NCBI GenBank assembly: GCA_963921795.1
Contig: OY997651.1
Span: 40,784,356-40,848,355 of the forward strand
Reading direction: 5' to 3'
DNA length: 64,000 nucleotides
From: Nannobrachium achirus
Taxonomy: Eukaryota; Chordata; Actinopteri; Myctophiformes; Myctophidae
Part shown: positions 34,401 through 46,484 of the stretch, piece by piece
Numbering within the stretch: the first letter of the stretch is position 1
Layout of the letters: every line of letters begins with the position of its first letter
The notes under the pieces: generated by a model
Told to the model about the DNA's origin: nothing
What the model saw: the letters and a program-made list of their open reading frames with translations, nothing else
The model's database searches: none
Made by a program: the position numbers and the translations under genes

Positions 34401-36658
34401 CTGTTTTACAGTGCCAATAATTTATAATAAATTCGACAAATAATACCATCCATTCGCTATACAGCAAATAGTATAAAATCAGATAAAAATTAAGAAGTTT
34501 GTTACCATAAAACAACTATGTCACCTTGTTCATGATGTACCTAAGTACCTCTAAAAATATTCCCAACCTGTTTTACAGTGACAATAATTTATAATAAATT
34601 CGACAAATATTACCATAATCCATTCGCTATACAGCAAATAGTATAAAATCAGATAAAAATTAAGAAGTTTGTTACCATAAAACAACTTTGTCACCTTGTT
34701 CATGATGTACCTAAGTATCTCTAAAAATATTCCCAACCTGTTTTACAGTGACAATAATTTATAATAAATTTGACAAATATTACCATAATCCATTCGCTAT
34801 ACAGCAAATAGTATAAAATCAGATAAAAATTAGGAAGGTTTGTTACCATAAAACTACTATATCACCTTGTTCATGATGTACCTAAGTACCTCTAAAAAAA
34901 ATCCCAACCTGTTTTACAGTGCCAATAATTTATAATAAATTCGTCAAATATTACCATAATCCATTCGCTATACAGCAAATAGTATAAAATCAGATAAAAA
35001 TTAAGAAGTTTGTTACCATAAAACAACTTTGTCACCTTGTTCATGATGTACCTAAGTATCTCTAAAAATATTCCCAACCTGTTTTACAGTGACAATAATT
35101 TATAATAAATTTGACAAATATTACCATAATCCATTCGCTATACAGCAAATAGTATAAAATCAGATAAAAATTAGGAAGGTTTGTTACCATAAAACTACTA
35201 TATCACCTTGTTCATGATGTACCTAAGTACCTCTAAAAAAAATCCCAACCTGTTTTACAGTGCCAATAATTTATAATAAATTCGACAAATATTACCATAA
35301 TCCATTCGCTATACAGCAAATAGTATAAAATCAGATAAAAATTAGGAAGGTTTGTTACCATAAAACAACTATATCACCTTGTTCATGATGTACCTAAGTA
35401 CCTCTAAAAAAATTCCCAACCTGTTTTACAGTGCCAATAATTTTTAATAAATTCGTCAAATATTACCATAATCCATTCGCTATACAGCAAATAGTATAAA
35501 ATCAGATAAAAATTAAGAAGTTTGTTACCATAAAACAACTATGTCACCTTGTTCATGGTGTACCTAAGTACCTCTAAAAAAGTTCCCAACCTGTTTTACA
35601 GTGCCAATAATTTTTAATAAATTCGTCAAATATTACCATAATCCATTCGCTATACAGCAAATAGTATAAAATCAGATAAAAATTAAGAAGGTTTGTTACC
35701 ATAAAACAACTATATCACCTTGTTCATGAGGTACCTAAGTACCTCTAAAAATATTCCCAACCTGTTTTACAGTGCCAATAATTTATAATAAATTCTACAA
35801 ATAATACCATCCATTCGCTATACAGCAAATAGTATAAAATCAGATAAAAATTAAGAAGTTTGTTACCATAAAACAACTATGTCACCTTGTTCATGATGGA
35901 CCTAAGTACCTCTAAAAATATTCCCAACCTGTTTTACAGTGACAATAATTTATAATAAATTCGACAAATATTACCATAATCCATTAGCTATACAGCAAAT
36001 AGTATAAAATCAGATAAAAATTTGGAAGGTTTGTTACCATAAAACAACTATATCACCTTGTTCATGATGTACCTAAGTAACTCTAAAAATATTCCCAACC
36101 TGTTTTACAGTGACAATAATTTATAATAAATTCGACAAATATTACCATAATCCATTCGCTATACAGCAAATAGTATAAAATCAGATAAAAATTAAGAAGT
36201 TTGTTACCATAAAACAACTTTGTCACCTTGTTCATGATGTACCTAAGTACCTCTAAAAATATTCCCAACCTGTTTTACAGTGCCAATAATTTATAATAAA
36301 TTCGACAAATATTACCATAATCCATTAGCTATACAGCAAATAGTATAAAATCAGATAAAAATTAGGAAGGTTTGTTACCATAAAACAACTATATCACCTT
36401 GTTCATGATGTACCTAAGTACCTCTAAAAATATTCCCAACCTGTTTTACAGTGCCAATAATTTATAATAAATTCGACAAATATTACCATAACCCATTAGC
36501 TATACAGCAAATAGTATAAAATCAGATAAAAATTAGGAAGGTTTGTTACCATAAAACAACTATATCACCTTGTTCATGATGTACCTAAGTAACTCTAAAA
36601 ATATTCCCAACCTGTTTTACAGTGACAATAATTTATAATAAATTCGACAAATATTACC
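28481..36658 (+). repeat. 170-bp AT-rich satellite array, left
   Basis: About 48 tandem monomers of 167-171 bp. Each has TTCGCTATACAGCAAATAGT, then TTGTTACCATAAAACAACTA, ACCTTGTTCATGATGTACCT and CCCAACCTGTTTTACAGTG. Monomer variants recur in blocks; one block of six monomers (1016 bp) repeats at about 32520 and 33536. The 60-residue frames on the complement, one per monomer, are a by-product. Confidence 0.96.
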
Positions 36659-36726
36659 GGCTCAACGCAGAGACAAGCCCTCCCAATCCCGGGTCCAGTT
36701 AGACTAAACACAACCCCCCCCCCCCA

Positions 36727-36885
36727 AAAAAAAAAAAAAAAAAAAAAATATATATTAAAAATATATATATATATATTAAAAAATAAATAAAAAATATATA
36801 AAAAAATAAAAAATATATATAAAAAAAAAATATATATATATAAAAAATGTAAAAAAAAAAAAAAATATATATATAAAAAAAAACG
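36727..36885. repeat. A-rich and AT low-complexity tract
   Basis: Runs of A alternating with (TA)n for ~160 bases, directly after a C-run. Low complexity, no gene. Confidence 0.95.
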
Positions 36886-37079
36886 CCCCTTTAAAAACGG
36901 ACCGGACCTACCTGTAAATAGCCCCCCCCCCCTCCACTTTCACTTCCCCTTTCCCCACAGGCCACGATGATGCTACTAGCGGAAAACTGCCGGCGGCACA
37001 GTCCGCTGTGGCGCGCCGCTGCTGAGTGGCCTCATTCTCCCCTCACCCCCTCCCCCTTCCCCCCAAGTCCCCCCTCGAC

Positions 37080-37750
37080 CTCGAACCCGGAACGACGCCG
37101 GGACATAATCTCCCAAAACGCGTGAGGGCCGCCGTTCGCCCCACGGCGCCGCCGAGTGGGTTCATCCCAACCCCCGACCGATACCCCACCCCGAACCGGG
37201 ACCGACGCCGAGACACAAACCCCGAAAACGCGTCGGCGCCGCCCGCCCGCGTCTCAAACTCCCGATCCCGCACGCACGCCGGAACACGCCTGCCGCTCCG
37301 AGACCGCCGCCGGGACCACGGGACGACGGCGCCGCCCGAAACCGAAAAACGCGCGGGTGCCCTCGACACCGCCTAGCCGGGCCACCCCCATCCCCCAACA
37401 ACCGACCCCGCACCTCCAAACCGGACCGACGCCGAGGCCACGACTCCGGAAAAACGCGCGGGTGCCGGCGCTCTCCCCACGAAGTCGCCAAGCCGTACCG
37501 TTCCAGTCCCGAATCCCCCCCTCCGACTTCCAACCCGGACCGAAGCCGGGGCGCAAACTCCCCCCTAACCAAACGCGTGGGCGGCGTCGTTCGCCCCACG
37601 GCGCCGCCCAGGCGGATCGTTCCAGTCCCCCGACCCTCAACCTCCCACTTCGAACCCGGACCGACGCCCAGACCCAAAACTCCCCCCTACCAAAACGCGT
37701 GGGTGTCGCCGCCCGCCCCGAGACACCGCCGAGCAAGATCATCCCGATCT
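37080..37750. repeat. CpG-rich minisatellite, ~105-121-bp units
   Basis: Six copies of an AAACGCG-containing unit, near 37116, 37226, 37346, 37451, 37571 and 37692. Each is preceded by an ACCCGGACCGACGCC-like block and followed by CCGCC-rich sequence. CpG is dense, unlike the AT-rich surroundings. Long frames on both strands reflect GC richness. It may act as a CpG-island promoter; that is inference. Confidence 0.85.
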
Positions 37751-37919
37751 CCGAAGTCCACGGCCGAGTCGGTTGCTGTCAGTGAGAGCGCACTCTCCGG
37801 GTGTCCGAGGCGGTGCTACACTGTTTTTTCCCTTTCCAATCTTTCCGTTTTTCCTTTTTTCTTTTCGGTGGGCACGCTGAGGCACCAGGGAGCCCCCTCA
37901 CATAAGAAAAATATTTTCA

Positions 37920-40900
37920 GGGGTACTTAGGTACATCATGAACAAGGTGACAAAGTTGTTTTATGGTAACAAATTTCTTAATTTTTATCTGATTTTATAC
38001 TATTTGCTGTATAGCGAATGGATGGTATTATTTGTCGAATTTATTATAAATTATTGGCACTGTAAAACAGGTTGGGAATATTTTTAGAGGTATTTAGGTA
38101 CATCATGAACAAGGTGATATAGTTGTTTTATGGTAACAAACCTTCCTAATTTTTATCTGATTTTATACTATTTGCTGTATAGCGAATGGATTATGGTAAT
38201 ATTTGTCGAATTTATTATAAATTATTCGCACTGTAAAACAGGTTGGGACTTTTTTTAGAGTTACTTAGGTACATCATGAACAAGGTGATATAGTTGTTTT
38301 ATGGTAACAAACCTTCCTAATTTTTATCTGATTTTATACTATTTGCTGTATAGCGAATGGATTATGGTAATATTTGTCGAATTTATTATAAATTATTCGC
38401 ACTGTAAAACAGGTTGGGAATTTTTTTAGAGGTACTTAGGTACATCATGAACAAGGTGACAAAGTTGTTTTATGGTAACAAACTTCTTAATTTTTATCTG
38501 ATTTTATACTATTTGCTGTATAGCGAATGGATTATGGTAATATTTGTCGAATTTATTATAAATTATTGGCACTGTAAAACAGGTTGGGAATATTTTTAGA
38601 GGTACTTAGGTACATCATGAACAAGGTGATATAGTTGTTTTATGGTAACAAACTTCTTAATTTTTATCTGATTTTATACTATTTGCTGTATAGCGAATGG
38701 ATTATGGTAATATTTGTCGAATTTATTATAAATTATTGGCACTGTAAAACAGGTTGGGAATATTTTTAGAGGTACTTAGGTACATCATGAACAAGGTGAC
38801 AAAGTTGTTTTATGGTAACAAACCTTCCTAATTTTTAACTGATTTTATACTATTTGCTGTATGGTAATATTTGACGAATTTATTAAAAGTTATTGGCACT
38901 GTAAAACAGGTTGGGAATTTTTTTAAATGTACTTAGGTACATCATGAACAAGGTGATATAGTTGTTTTATGGTAACAAACCTTCCTAATTTTTATCTGAT
39001 TTTATACTATTTGCTGTATAGCGAATGGATTATGGTAATATTTGACGAATTTATTATAAATTATTGGCACTGTAAAACAGGTTGGGAATTTTTTTAGAGG
39101 TACTTAGGTACATCATGAACAAGGTGATATAGTTGATTTATGGTAAACCTTCCTAATTTTTATCTGATTTTATACTATTTGCTTTATAGCGAATGGATTA
39201 TGGTAATATTTGACGAATTTATTAAAAAATATTGGCACTGTAAAACAGGTTGGGAATTTTTTTAGAGGTACTTAGGTACATCATGAACAAGGTGATATAG
39301 TTGTTTTATGGTAACAAACCTTCCTAATTTTTATCTGATTTTATACTATTTGCTGTATAGCGAATGGATTATGGTAATATTTGACGAATTTATTAAAAAT
39401 TATTGGCACTGTAAAACAGGTTGGGATTTTTTTTAGAGGTACTTAGGTCCATCATGAACAAGGTTATATAGTTGATTTATGGTAACAAACCTTCTTAATT
39501 TTTATCTGATTGTATACTATTTGCTGTATAGCGAATGGATTATGGTAATATTTGTCGAATTTATTATAAATTATTCGCACTGTAAAACAGGTTGGGAATT
39601 TTTTTAGAGTTACTTAGGTACATCCTGAACAAGGTGATATAGTTGTTTTATGGTAACAAACCTTCCTAATTTTTATCTGATTTTATACTATTTGCTGTAT
39701 AGCGAATGGATTATGGTAATATTTGACGAATTTATTAAAAAATATTGGCACTGTAAAACAGGTTGGGAATTTTTTTAGAGGTACTTAGGTACATCATGAA
39801 CAAGGTGATATAGTTGTTTTATGGTAACAAACCTTCCTAATTTTTATCTGATTTTATACTATTTGCTGTATAGCTAATGGATTATGGTAATATTTGTCGA
39901 ATTTATTATAAATTATTGGCACTGTAAAACAGGTTGGGAATTTTTTTAGAGGTACTTAGGTACATCATGAACAATGTGATATAGTTGTTTTATGGTAACA
40001 AACCTTCCTAATTTTTATCTGATTTTATACTATTTGCTGTATAGCGAATGGATTATGGTAATATTTGACGAATTTATTAAAAATTATTGGCACTGTAAAA
40101 CAGGTTGGGAATTTTTTTAGAGGTACTTAGGTACATCATGAACAAGGTGATATAGTTGTTTTATGGTAACAAACCTTCCTAATTTTTATCTGATTTTATA
40201 CTATTTGCTGTATAGCGAATGGATTATGGTAATATTTGACGAATTTATTAAAAGTTATTGGCACTGTAAAACAGGTTGGGAATTTTTTTAAATGTACTTA
40301 GGTACATCATGAACAAGGTGATATAGTTGTTTTATGGTAACAAACCTTCCTAATTTTTATCTGATTTTATACTATTTGCTGTATAGCGAATGGATTATGG
40401 TAATATTTGACGAATTTATTATAAATTATTGGCACTGTAAAACAGGTTGGGAATTTTTTTAGAGGTACTTAGGTACATCATGAACAAGGTGATATAGTTG
40501 ATTTATGGTAACAAACCTTCTTAATTTTTATCTGATTTTATACTATTTGCTGTATAGCGAATGGATTATGGTAATATTTGACGAATTTATTAAAAATGAT
40601 TGGCACTGTAAAACAGGTTGGGAATTTTTTTAGAGGTACTTAGGTACATCATGAACAAGGTGATATAGTTGATTTATGGTAACGAACCTTCTTAATTTTT
40701 ATCTGATTTTATACTATTTGCTGTATAGCGAATGGATTATGGTAATATTTGACGAATTTATTAAAAATTATTGGCACTGTAAAACAGGTTGGGAATTTTT
40801 TTTAGAGGTACTTAGGTCCATCATGAACAAGGTTATATAGTTGATTTATGGTAACAAACCTTCTTAATTTTTATCTGATTTTATACTATTTGCTGTATAG

Positions 40901-43655
40901 CGAATGGATTATGGTAATATTTGACGAATTTATTAAAAATTATTGGCACTGTAAAACAGGTTGGGAATTTTTTTAGAGGTACTTGGGTACATCATGAACA
41001 AGGTGATATAGTTGTTTTATGGTAACAAACCTTCCTAATTTTTATCTGATTTTATACTATTTGCTGTATAGCTAATGGATTATGGTAATATTTGTCGAAT
41101 TTATTATAAATTATTGGCACTGTAAAACAGGTTGGGATTTTTTTTAGAGGTACTTAGGTACATCATGAACAAGGTGATATAGTTGTTTTATGGTAACAAA
41201 CCTTCCTAATTTTTATCTGATTTTATACTATTTGCTGTATAGCGAATGGATTATGGTAATATTTGTCGAATTTATTATAAATTATTCGCACTGTAAAACA
41301 GGTTGGGAATTTTTTTAGAGGTACTTAGGTACATCATGAACAAGGTGACAAAGTTGTTTTATGGTAACAAACTTCTTAATTTTTATCTGATTTTATACTA
41401 TTTGCTGTATAGCGAATGGATTATGGTAATATTTGTCGAATTTATTATAAATTATTGGCACTGTAAAACAGGTTGGGAATATTTTTAGAGGTACTTAGGT
41501 ACATCATGAAAAAGGTGATATAGTTGTTTTATGGTAACAAACTTCTTAATTTTTATCTGATTTTATACTATTTGCTGTATAGCGAATGGATTATGGTAAT
41601 ATTTGTCGAATTTATTATAAATTATTGGCACTGTAAAACAGGTTGGGAATATTTTTAGAGGTACTTAGGTACATCATGAACAAGGTGACAAAGTTGTTTT
41701 ATGGTAACAAACTTCTTAATTTTTATCTGATTTTATACTATTTGCTGTATAGCGAATGGATTATGGTAATATTTGACGAATTTATTAAAAATGATTGGCA
41801 CTGTAAAACAGGTTGGGAATTTTTTTAGAGGTACTTAGGTACATCATGAACAAGGTGATATAGTTGATTTATGGTAACGAACCTTCTTAATTTTTATCTG
41901 ATTTTATACTATTTGCTGTATAGCGAATGGATTATGGTAATATTTGACGAATTTATTAAAAATTATTGGCACTGTAAAACAGGTTGGGAATTTTTTTTAG
42001 AGGTACTTAGGTCCATCATGAACAAGGTGACAAAGTTGTTTTATGGTAACAAACTTCTTAATTTTTATCTGATTTTATACTATTTGCTGTATAGCGAATG
42101 GATTATGGTAATATTTGTCGAATTTATTATAAATTATTGGCACTGTAAAACAGGTTGGGAATATTTTTAGAGGTACTTAGGTACATCATGAACAAGGTGA
42201 TATAGTTGTTTTATGGTAACAAAGTTCTTAATTTTTATCTGATTTTATACTATTTGCTGTATAGCGAATGGATTATGGTAATATTTGTCGAATTTATTAT
42301 AAATTATTGGCACTGTAAAACAGGTTGGGAATATTTTTAGAGGTACTTAGGTACATCATGAACAAGGTGACAAAGTTGTTTTATGGTAACAAACTTCTTA
42401 ATTTTTATCTGATTTTATACTATTTGCTGTATAGCGAATGGATTATGGTAATATTTGACGAATTTATTAAAAATGATTGGCACTGTAAAACAGGTTGGGA
42501 ATTTTTTTAGAGGTACTTAGGTACATCATGAACAAGGTGATATAGTTGATTTATGGTAACGAACCTTCTTAATTTTTATCTGATTTTATACTATTTGCTG
42601 TATAGCGAATGGATTATGGTAATATTTGACGAATTTATTAATAATTATTGGCACTGTAAAACAGGTTGGGAATTTTTTTTAGAGGTACTTAGGTCCATCA
42701 TGAACAAGGTTATATAGTTGATTTATGGTAACAAACCTTCTTAATTTTTATCTGATTTTATACTATTTGCTGTATAGCGAATGGATTATGGTAATATTTG
42801 ACAAATTTATTAAAAATTATTGGCACTGTAAAACAGGTTGGGAATTTTTTTAGAGGTACTTGGGTACATCATGAACAAGGTGATATAGTTGTTTTATGGT
42901 AACAAACCTTCCTAATTTTTATCTGATTTTATACTATTTGCTGTATAGCTAATGGATTATGGTAATATTTGTCGAATTTATTATAAATTATTGGCACTGT
43001 AAAACAGGTTGGGATTTTTTTAGAGGTACTTAGGTACATCATGAACAAGGTGATATAGTTGTTTTATGGTAACAAACCTTCCTAATTTTTATCTGATTTT
43101 ATACTATTTGCTGTATAGCGAATGGATTATGGTAATATTTGTCGAATTTATTATAAATTATTCGCACTGTAAAACAGGTTGGGAATATTTTTAGAGGTAC
43201 TTAGGTACATCATGAACAAGGTGACAAAGTTGTTTTATGGTAACAAACTTCTTAATTTTTATCTGATTTTATACTATTTGCTGTATAGCGAATGGATTAT
43301 GGTAATATTTGTCGAATTTATTATAAATTATTGGCACTGTAAAACAGGTTGGGAATATTTTTAGAGGTACTTAGGTACATCATGAACAAGGTGATATAGT
43401 TGTTTTATGGTAACAAACTTCTTAATTTTTATCTGATTTTATACTATTTGCTGTATAGCGAATGGATTATGGTAATATTTGTCGAATTTATTATAAATTA
43501 TTGGCACTGTAAAACAGGTTGGGAATATTTTTAGAGGTACTTAGGTACATCATGAACAAGGTGACAAAGTTGTTTTATGGTAACAAACTTCTTAATTTTT
43601 ATCTGATTTTATACTATTTGCTGTATAGCGAATGTATTATGGTAATATTTGTCGA
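37920..43655 (-). repeat. 170-bp AT-rich satellite array, right
   Basis: About 34 monomers in the opposite orientation to 28481-36658. Blocks of two (340 bp) and four (682 bp) monomers recur at 41303-43560. Variants lacking the CATAAT segment or with TTAAATG in place of TTAGAGG distinguish some monomers from the left array. Confidence 0.96.
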
Positions 43656-44085
43656 TTTTTGTGCGCTGCAGTGCCAGGGGCGCTGTCAATTTTCCTGGGT
43701 TCCATGGGTCCCCTGGAGGGGGTCTACGAAGTCAAAGTCCCGAATTTCTAAAAAAATAATTGTCCGATCGTAGTTAACATTGGAGGTCCAAAAATCAGAG
43801 CGGCGCGAGGGGGTCCCCGGAGCTCCAGGGGGTCCCTGGTTGGTCCCTCGGCAGAGGCCCCTCGGTCGGATGCGAGAAGGAGCGGCGTCGGCCCCTCGCC
43901 ACCCGGTTCTAAGTCTCTATATCCCCAAGGGCGCTGGTATATCGCCAGGGGTCCCTGGAGGTGGTCCCCGGGTGAAGGGTCTGCCACTCTGGAGTCCGAG
44001 GCGGAGGCCCCTCGGTCGGATGCGAGTGGAGCTGCGAAGGCCCCACAAAAGCCAGACATTGTGATTCCAAGTCCCACTCAAGATA
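43656..44085 (-). repeat. GC-rich junction module, right
   Basis: Reverse complement of 28059-28480, with differences such as GGCGGAGGCC against the left arm's GGTGGAGGCC complement. It links the two satellite arrays. Confidence 0.85.
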
Positions 44086-45430
44086 TATGAGCTACAGACA
44101 TCACTATACATCATATTCATTCAGTATATGAGCTACAGACATCAGTACTCTGTACATCATATTCATTCAGTATATGAGCTACAGACATCACTATACATCA
44201 TATTCATTCAGTATATGAGCTACAGACAACATCAGTACTCTATACATTATATTCATTCAGTATATGAGCTACAGACGTCACTATACATCATATTCATTCA
44301 GTATATGAGCTACATACATCACTATACATCATATTCATTCAGTATATGAGCTACAGACATCACTACTCTATGCATCATATTCATTCAGTATATGAGCTAC
44401 AGACATCACTACTCTATACATCATATTCATTCAGTGTATGAGCTACAGACATCACTATTCTATACATCATATTCATTCAGTATGAGCTACAGACATCACT
44501 ACTATGCATCATATTCATTCAGTATATGAGCTACAGACATCACTACATCATATTCATTCAGTATATGAGCTAAAGACATCACTACTCTATGCATCATATT
44601 CTTTCAGTATATGAGCTACAGACATCACTACTCTTTGCATCATATTCATTCAGTATATGAGCTACAGACATCACTACTCTTTGCATCATATTCATTCAGT
44701 ATATGAGCTACAGACATCACTACTCTATGCATCATATTCAGTCAGTATATGAGCTACAGACATCACTACTATATGCATCATATTCATTCAGTATATTAGC
44801 TACAGACATCACTACATCATATTCATTCAGTATATGAGCTACAGACATCACTACTCTATGCATCATATTCATTCAGTATATGAGCTACAGACATCACTAC
44901 TCTATGCATCATATTCATTCAGTATATGAGCTACAGACATCACTACATCATATTCATTCAGTATATGAGCTACAGACATCACTATACATCATATTCATTC
45001 AGTATATGAGCTACAGACATCACTACTCTATGCATCATATTCATTCAGTATATGAGCTACAGACATCACTACTCTATACATCATATTCATTCAGTATATG
45101 AGCTACAGACATCACTACATCATATTCATTCAGTATATGAGCTACAGACATCACTATACATCATATTCATTCAGTATATGAGCTACAGACATCACTACTC
45201 TATGCATCATATTCATTCAGTATATGAGCTACAGACATCACTACTCTATACATCATATTCATTCAGTATATGAGCTACAGACATCACTACTCTATACATC
45301 ATATTCATTCAGTGTATGAGCTACAGACATCACTATTCTATACATCATATTCATTCAGTATGAGCTACAGACATCACTACTATGCATCATATTCATTCAG
45401 TGTATATGAGCTACTGACATCACTACGTGG
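44086..45430 (-). repeat. 46-bp satellite array, right
   Basis: About 31 monomers of the left 46-bp satellite in reverse complement (GAGCTACAGACATCACTACT). It is shorter than its left counterpart. Its last monomers, before CACTACGTGGGGG, mirror the first monomers of the left array. Confidence 0.95.
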
Positions 45431-45657
45431 GGGGGGGGGGTCTAATTTAAAGCATCTGTTGATTGAATAGTATGTAGTTCAATATTTTATACACCCTTGG
45501 TCTCGAAAGTCTAGAAATTCTAATTTACCAGCTCGCCTTGAACGCACCATCCCCTTGTCAAACCGTAAACAGCCGTGTAGAAGCGCACCATATTTTGAAG
45601 TGAGGATAGCGCGACCAGCTTTTCCTGAAGTGGAGATAGCGTGACCGCAGTCACGCG

Positions 45658-45957
45658 TTCACACACAGACCAGCACTAATTTACGTGGATTATGCGTTCG
45701 CCACTTACTGACAAGTAAATCATGCATACATATACATCTGCTGCTATGCTCACACACCAATTTAGATCAGGTATAGCCTATTATGTGTACCCCCCCCCCC
45801 CCCTCCTGATGGGAACTATGCACAAAAATGAATTTCACCCACTTTTTTATTTCTGTAATAACAATAAAGCGTATTCTGATTCTGCTGTGTATTTGTACAT
45901 GCACGCACATATGAACACACACAGGGACGCAAGAACACGGGCATATGGTATGTTTTT
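45658..45957. other. Unique sequence beyond the inverted repeat, no gene seen
   Basis: Contains a C-run (45790-45803) and an AACAATAAAGCG polyadenylation-like word. There is no coding support. It is not the mirror of the sequence left of 25417, which fixes the outer limit of the inverted repeat. Confidence 0.6.
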
Positions 45958-46103
45958 TATATTGATGTTATGGGATGTCTTTACGTTTCTTTACATTGAG
46001 ATTGGGATGTCTTTACATTGAGATTAAGGGATGTCGTTACATTGAGATCATGAGATGTTTTTACTTACATTGATAGTATGGAGATGTTTTCACATTGAGA
46101 TTA
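45958..46103 (+). repeat. ~27-bp minisatellite
   Basis: About five copies of GGGATGTCTTTACATTGAGA with small changes (GATGTCGTTAC, GATGTTTTTAC). Confidence 0.85.
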
Positions 46104-46116
46104 AAGGTAGGGCAAA

Positions 46117-46226
46117 GAACTCATGAATTCCATCGGGATGGAGAGGTTGACATATAAAGTGTGGGGTAGACAGAGTGATTTTGAACAGCTGTGGGAGATG
46201 TATATGAATGCCATGGAAATAAATAC

Positions 46227-46315
<89 letters not shown>

Positions 46316-46470
46316 TTAAAGAATATCATTGTGAACAATGTATGGGAACTATGTATAATTATCAATATTACTTTAAATAGACATGTGTAGGTGGTATGTG
46401 TGTGAATGTGAATGTCTTTGTTTTTATGTATTATGTAAAAAAAAAAAAAAAAAAAAATATTATTAAAAAA
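46117..46470 (+). mobile_element. 5'-truncated L1-type retroposon with target duplication
   Basis: It ends in an A-rich tail (46437-46470) and is flanked by the direct repeat AAAGGTAGGGCAAA (46103-46116 and 46471-46484). This is the mark of target-primed reverse transcription. The first ~100 bases encode RLTYKVWGRQSDFEQLWEMY, which looks like a LINE ORF2 tail. A (TA)n microsatellite has grown inside it. Confidence 0.8.
46231..46314. repeat. (TA)n microsatellite
   Basis: Pure TA dinucleotide run of ~84 bases inside the truncated retroposon. Confidence 0.97.
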
Positions 46471-46484
46471 AAAGGTAGGGCAAA

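Larger units (their letters stand above)
25417..36658 (+). repeat. Left arm of giant inverted repeat
   Basis: Composite arm: unique end (25417-25640), 46-bp satellite (25650-28058), GC-rich module (28059-28480), 170-bp satellite (28481-36658). The same four parts appear in reverse complement and reverse order at 37920-45657. At the outer end, irregular monomers (one lacking TA, one with AGAATAG) occur in the same order in both arms, so the arms descend from a single inverted duplication. The arms have since diverged in length (11.2 against 7.7 kb) and in point changes. Confidence 0.93.
36659..37919. other. Central spacer of the inverted repeat
   Basis: The only part of the 20-kb structure not mirrored. 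It starts GGCTCAACGCAGAGACAAGC, passes an A/T tract, then a pyrimidine tract ending CCCCACAG (36952-36960) that resembles a splice acceptor, then a CpG-rich minisatellite, and ends in a T-rich tract. There is no recognisable protein domain. It could be the loop of a foldback element, or a remnant of whatever separated the arms. Confidence 0.8.
37920..45657 (-). repeat. Right arm of giant inverted repeat
   Basis: Reverse-complement counterpart of the left arm: 170-bp satellite (37920-43655), GC-rich module (43656-44085), 46-bp satellite (44086-45430) and unique end (45431-45657). Homology to the left arm stops at ACGCGT on the outer edge; beyond it the left flank is CA-rich and the right flank reads TTCACACACAGACC. 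Confidence 0.93.

Noticed and set aside
28481..36658. CRISPR-like regular repeat
   Set aside because: The whole 170-bp unit is repeated with no unique spacers, and the context is a vertebrate genome.
37026..37785. Long overlapping frames on both strands in the CpG-rich centre (up to 209 codons)
   Set aside because: Pro/Arg/Thr-rich low-complexity frames open on both strands because GC-rich DNA has few stops. They follow the ~110-bp repeat and show no domain.
29631..43773. Many ~60-residue frames beginning MGIFLE and containing NKVTKLFYGNKLL
   Set aside because: One per 170-bp monomer, on one strand of each array, ended by the monomer's non-multiple-of-three length. They are by-products of the satellite.
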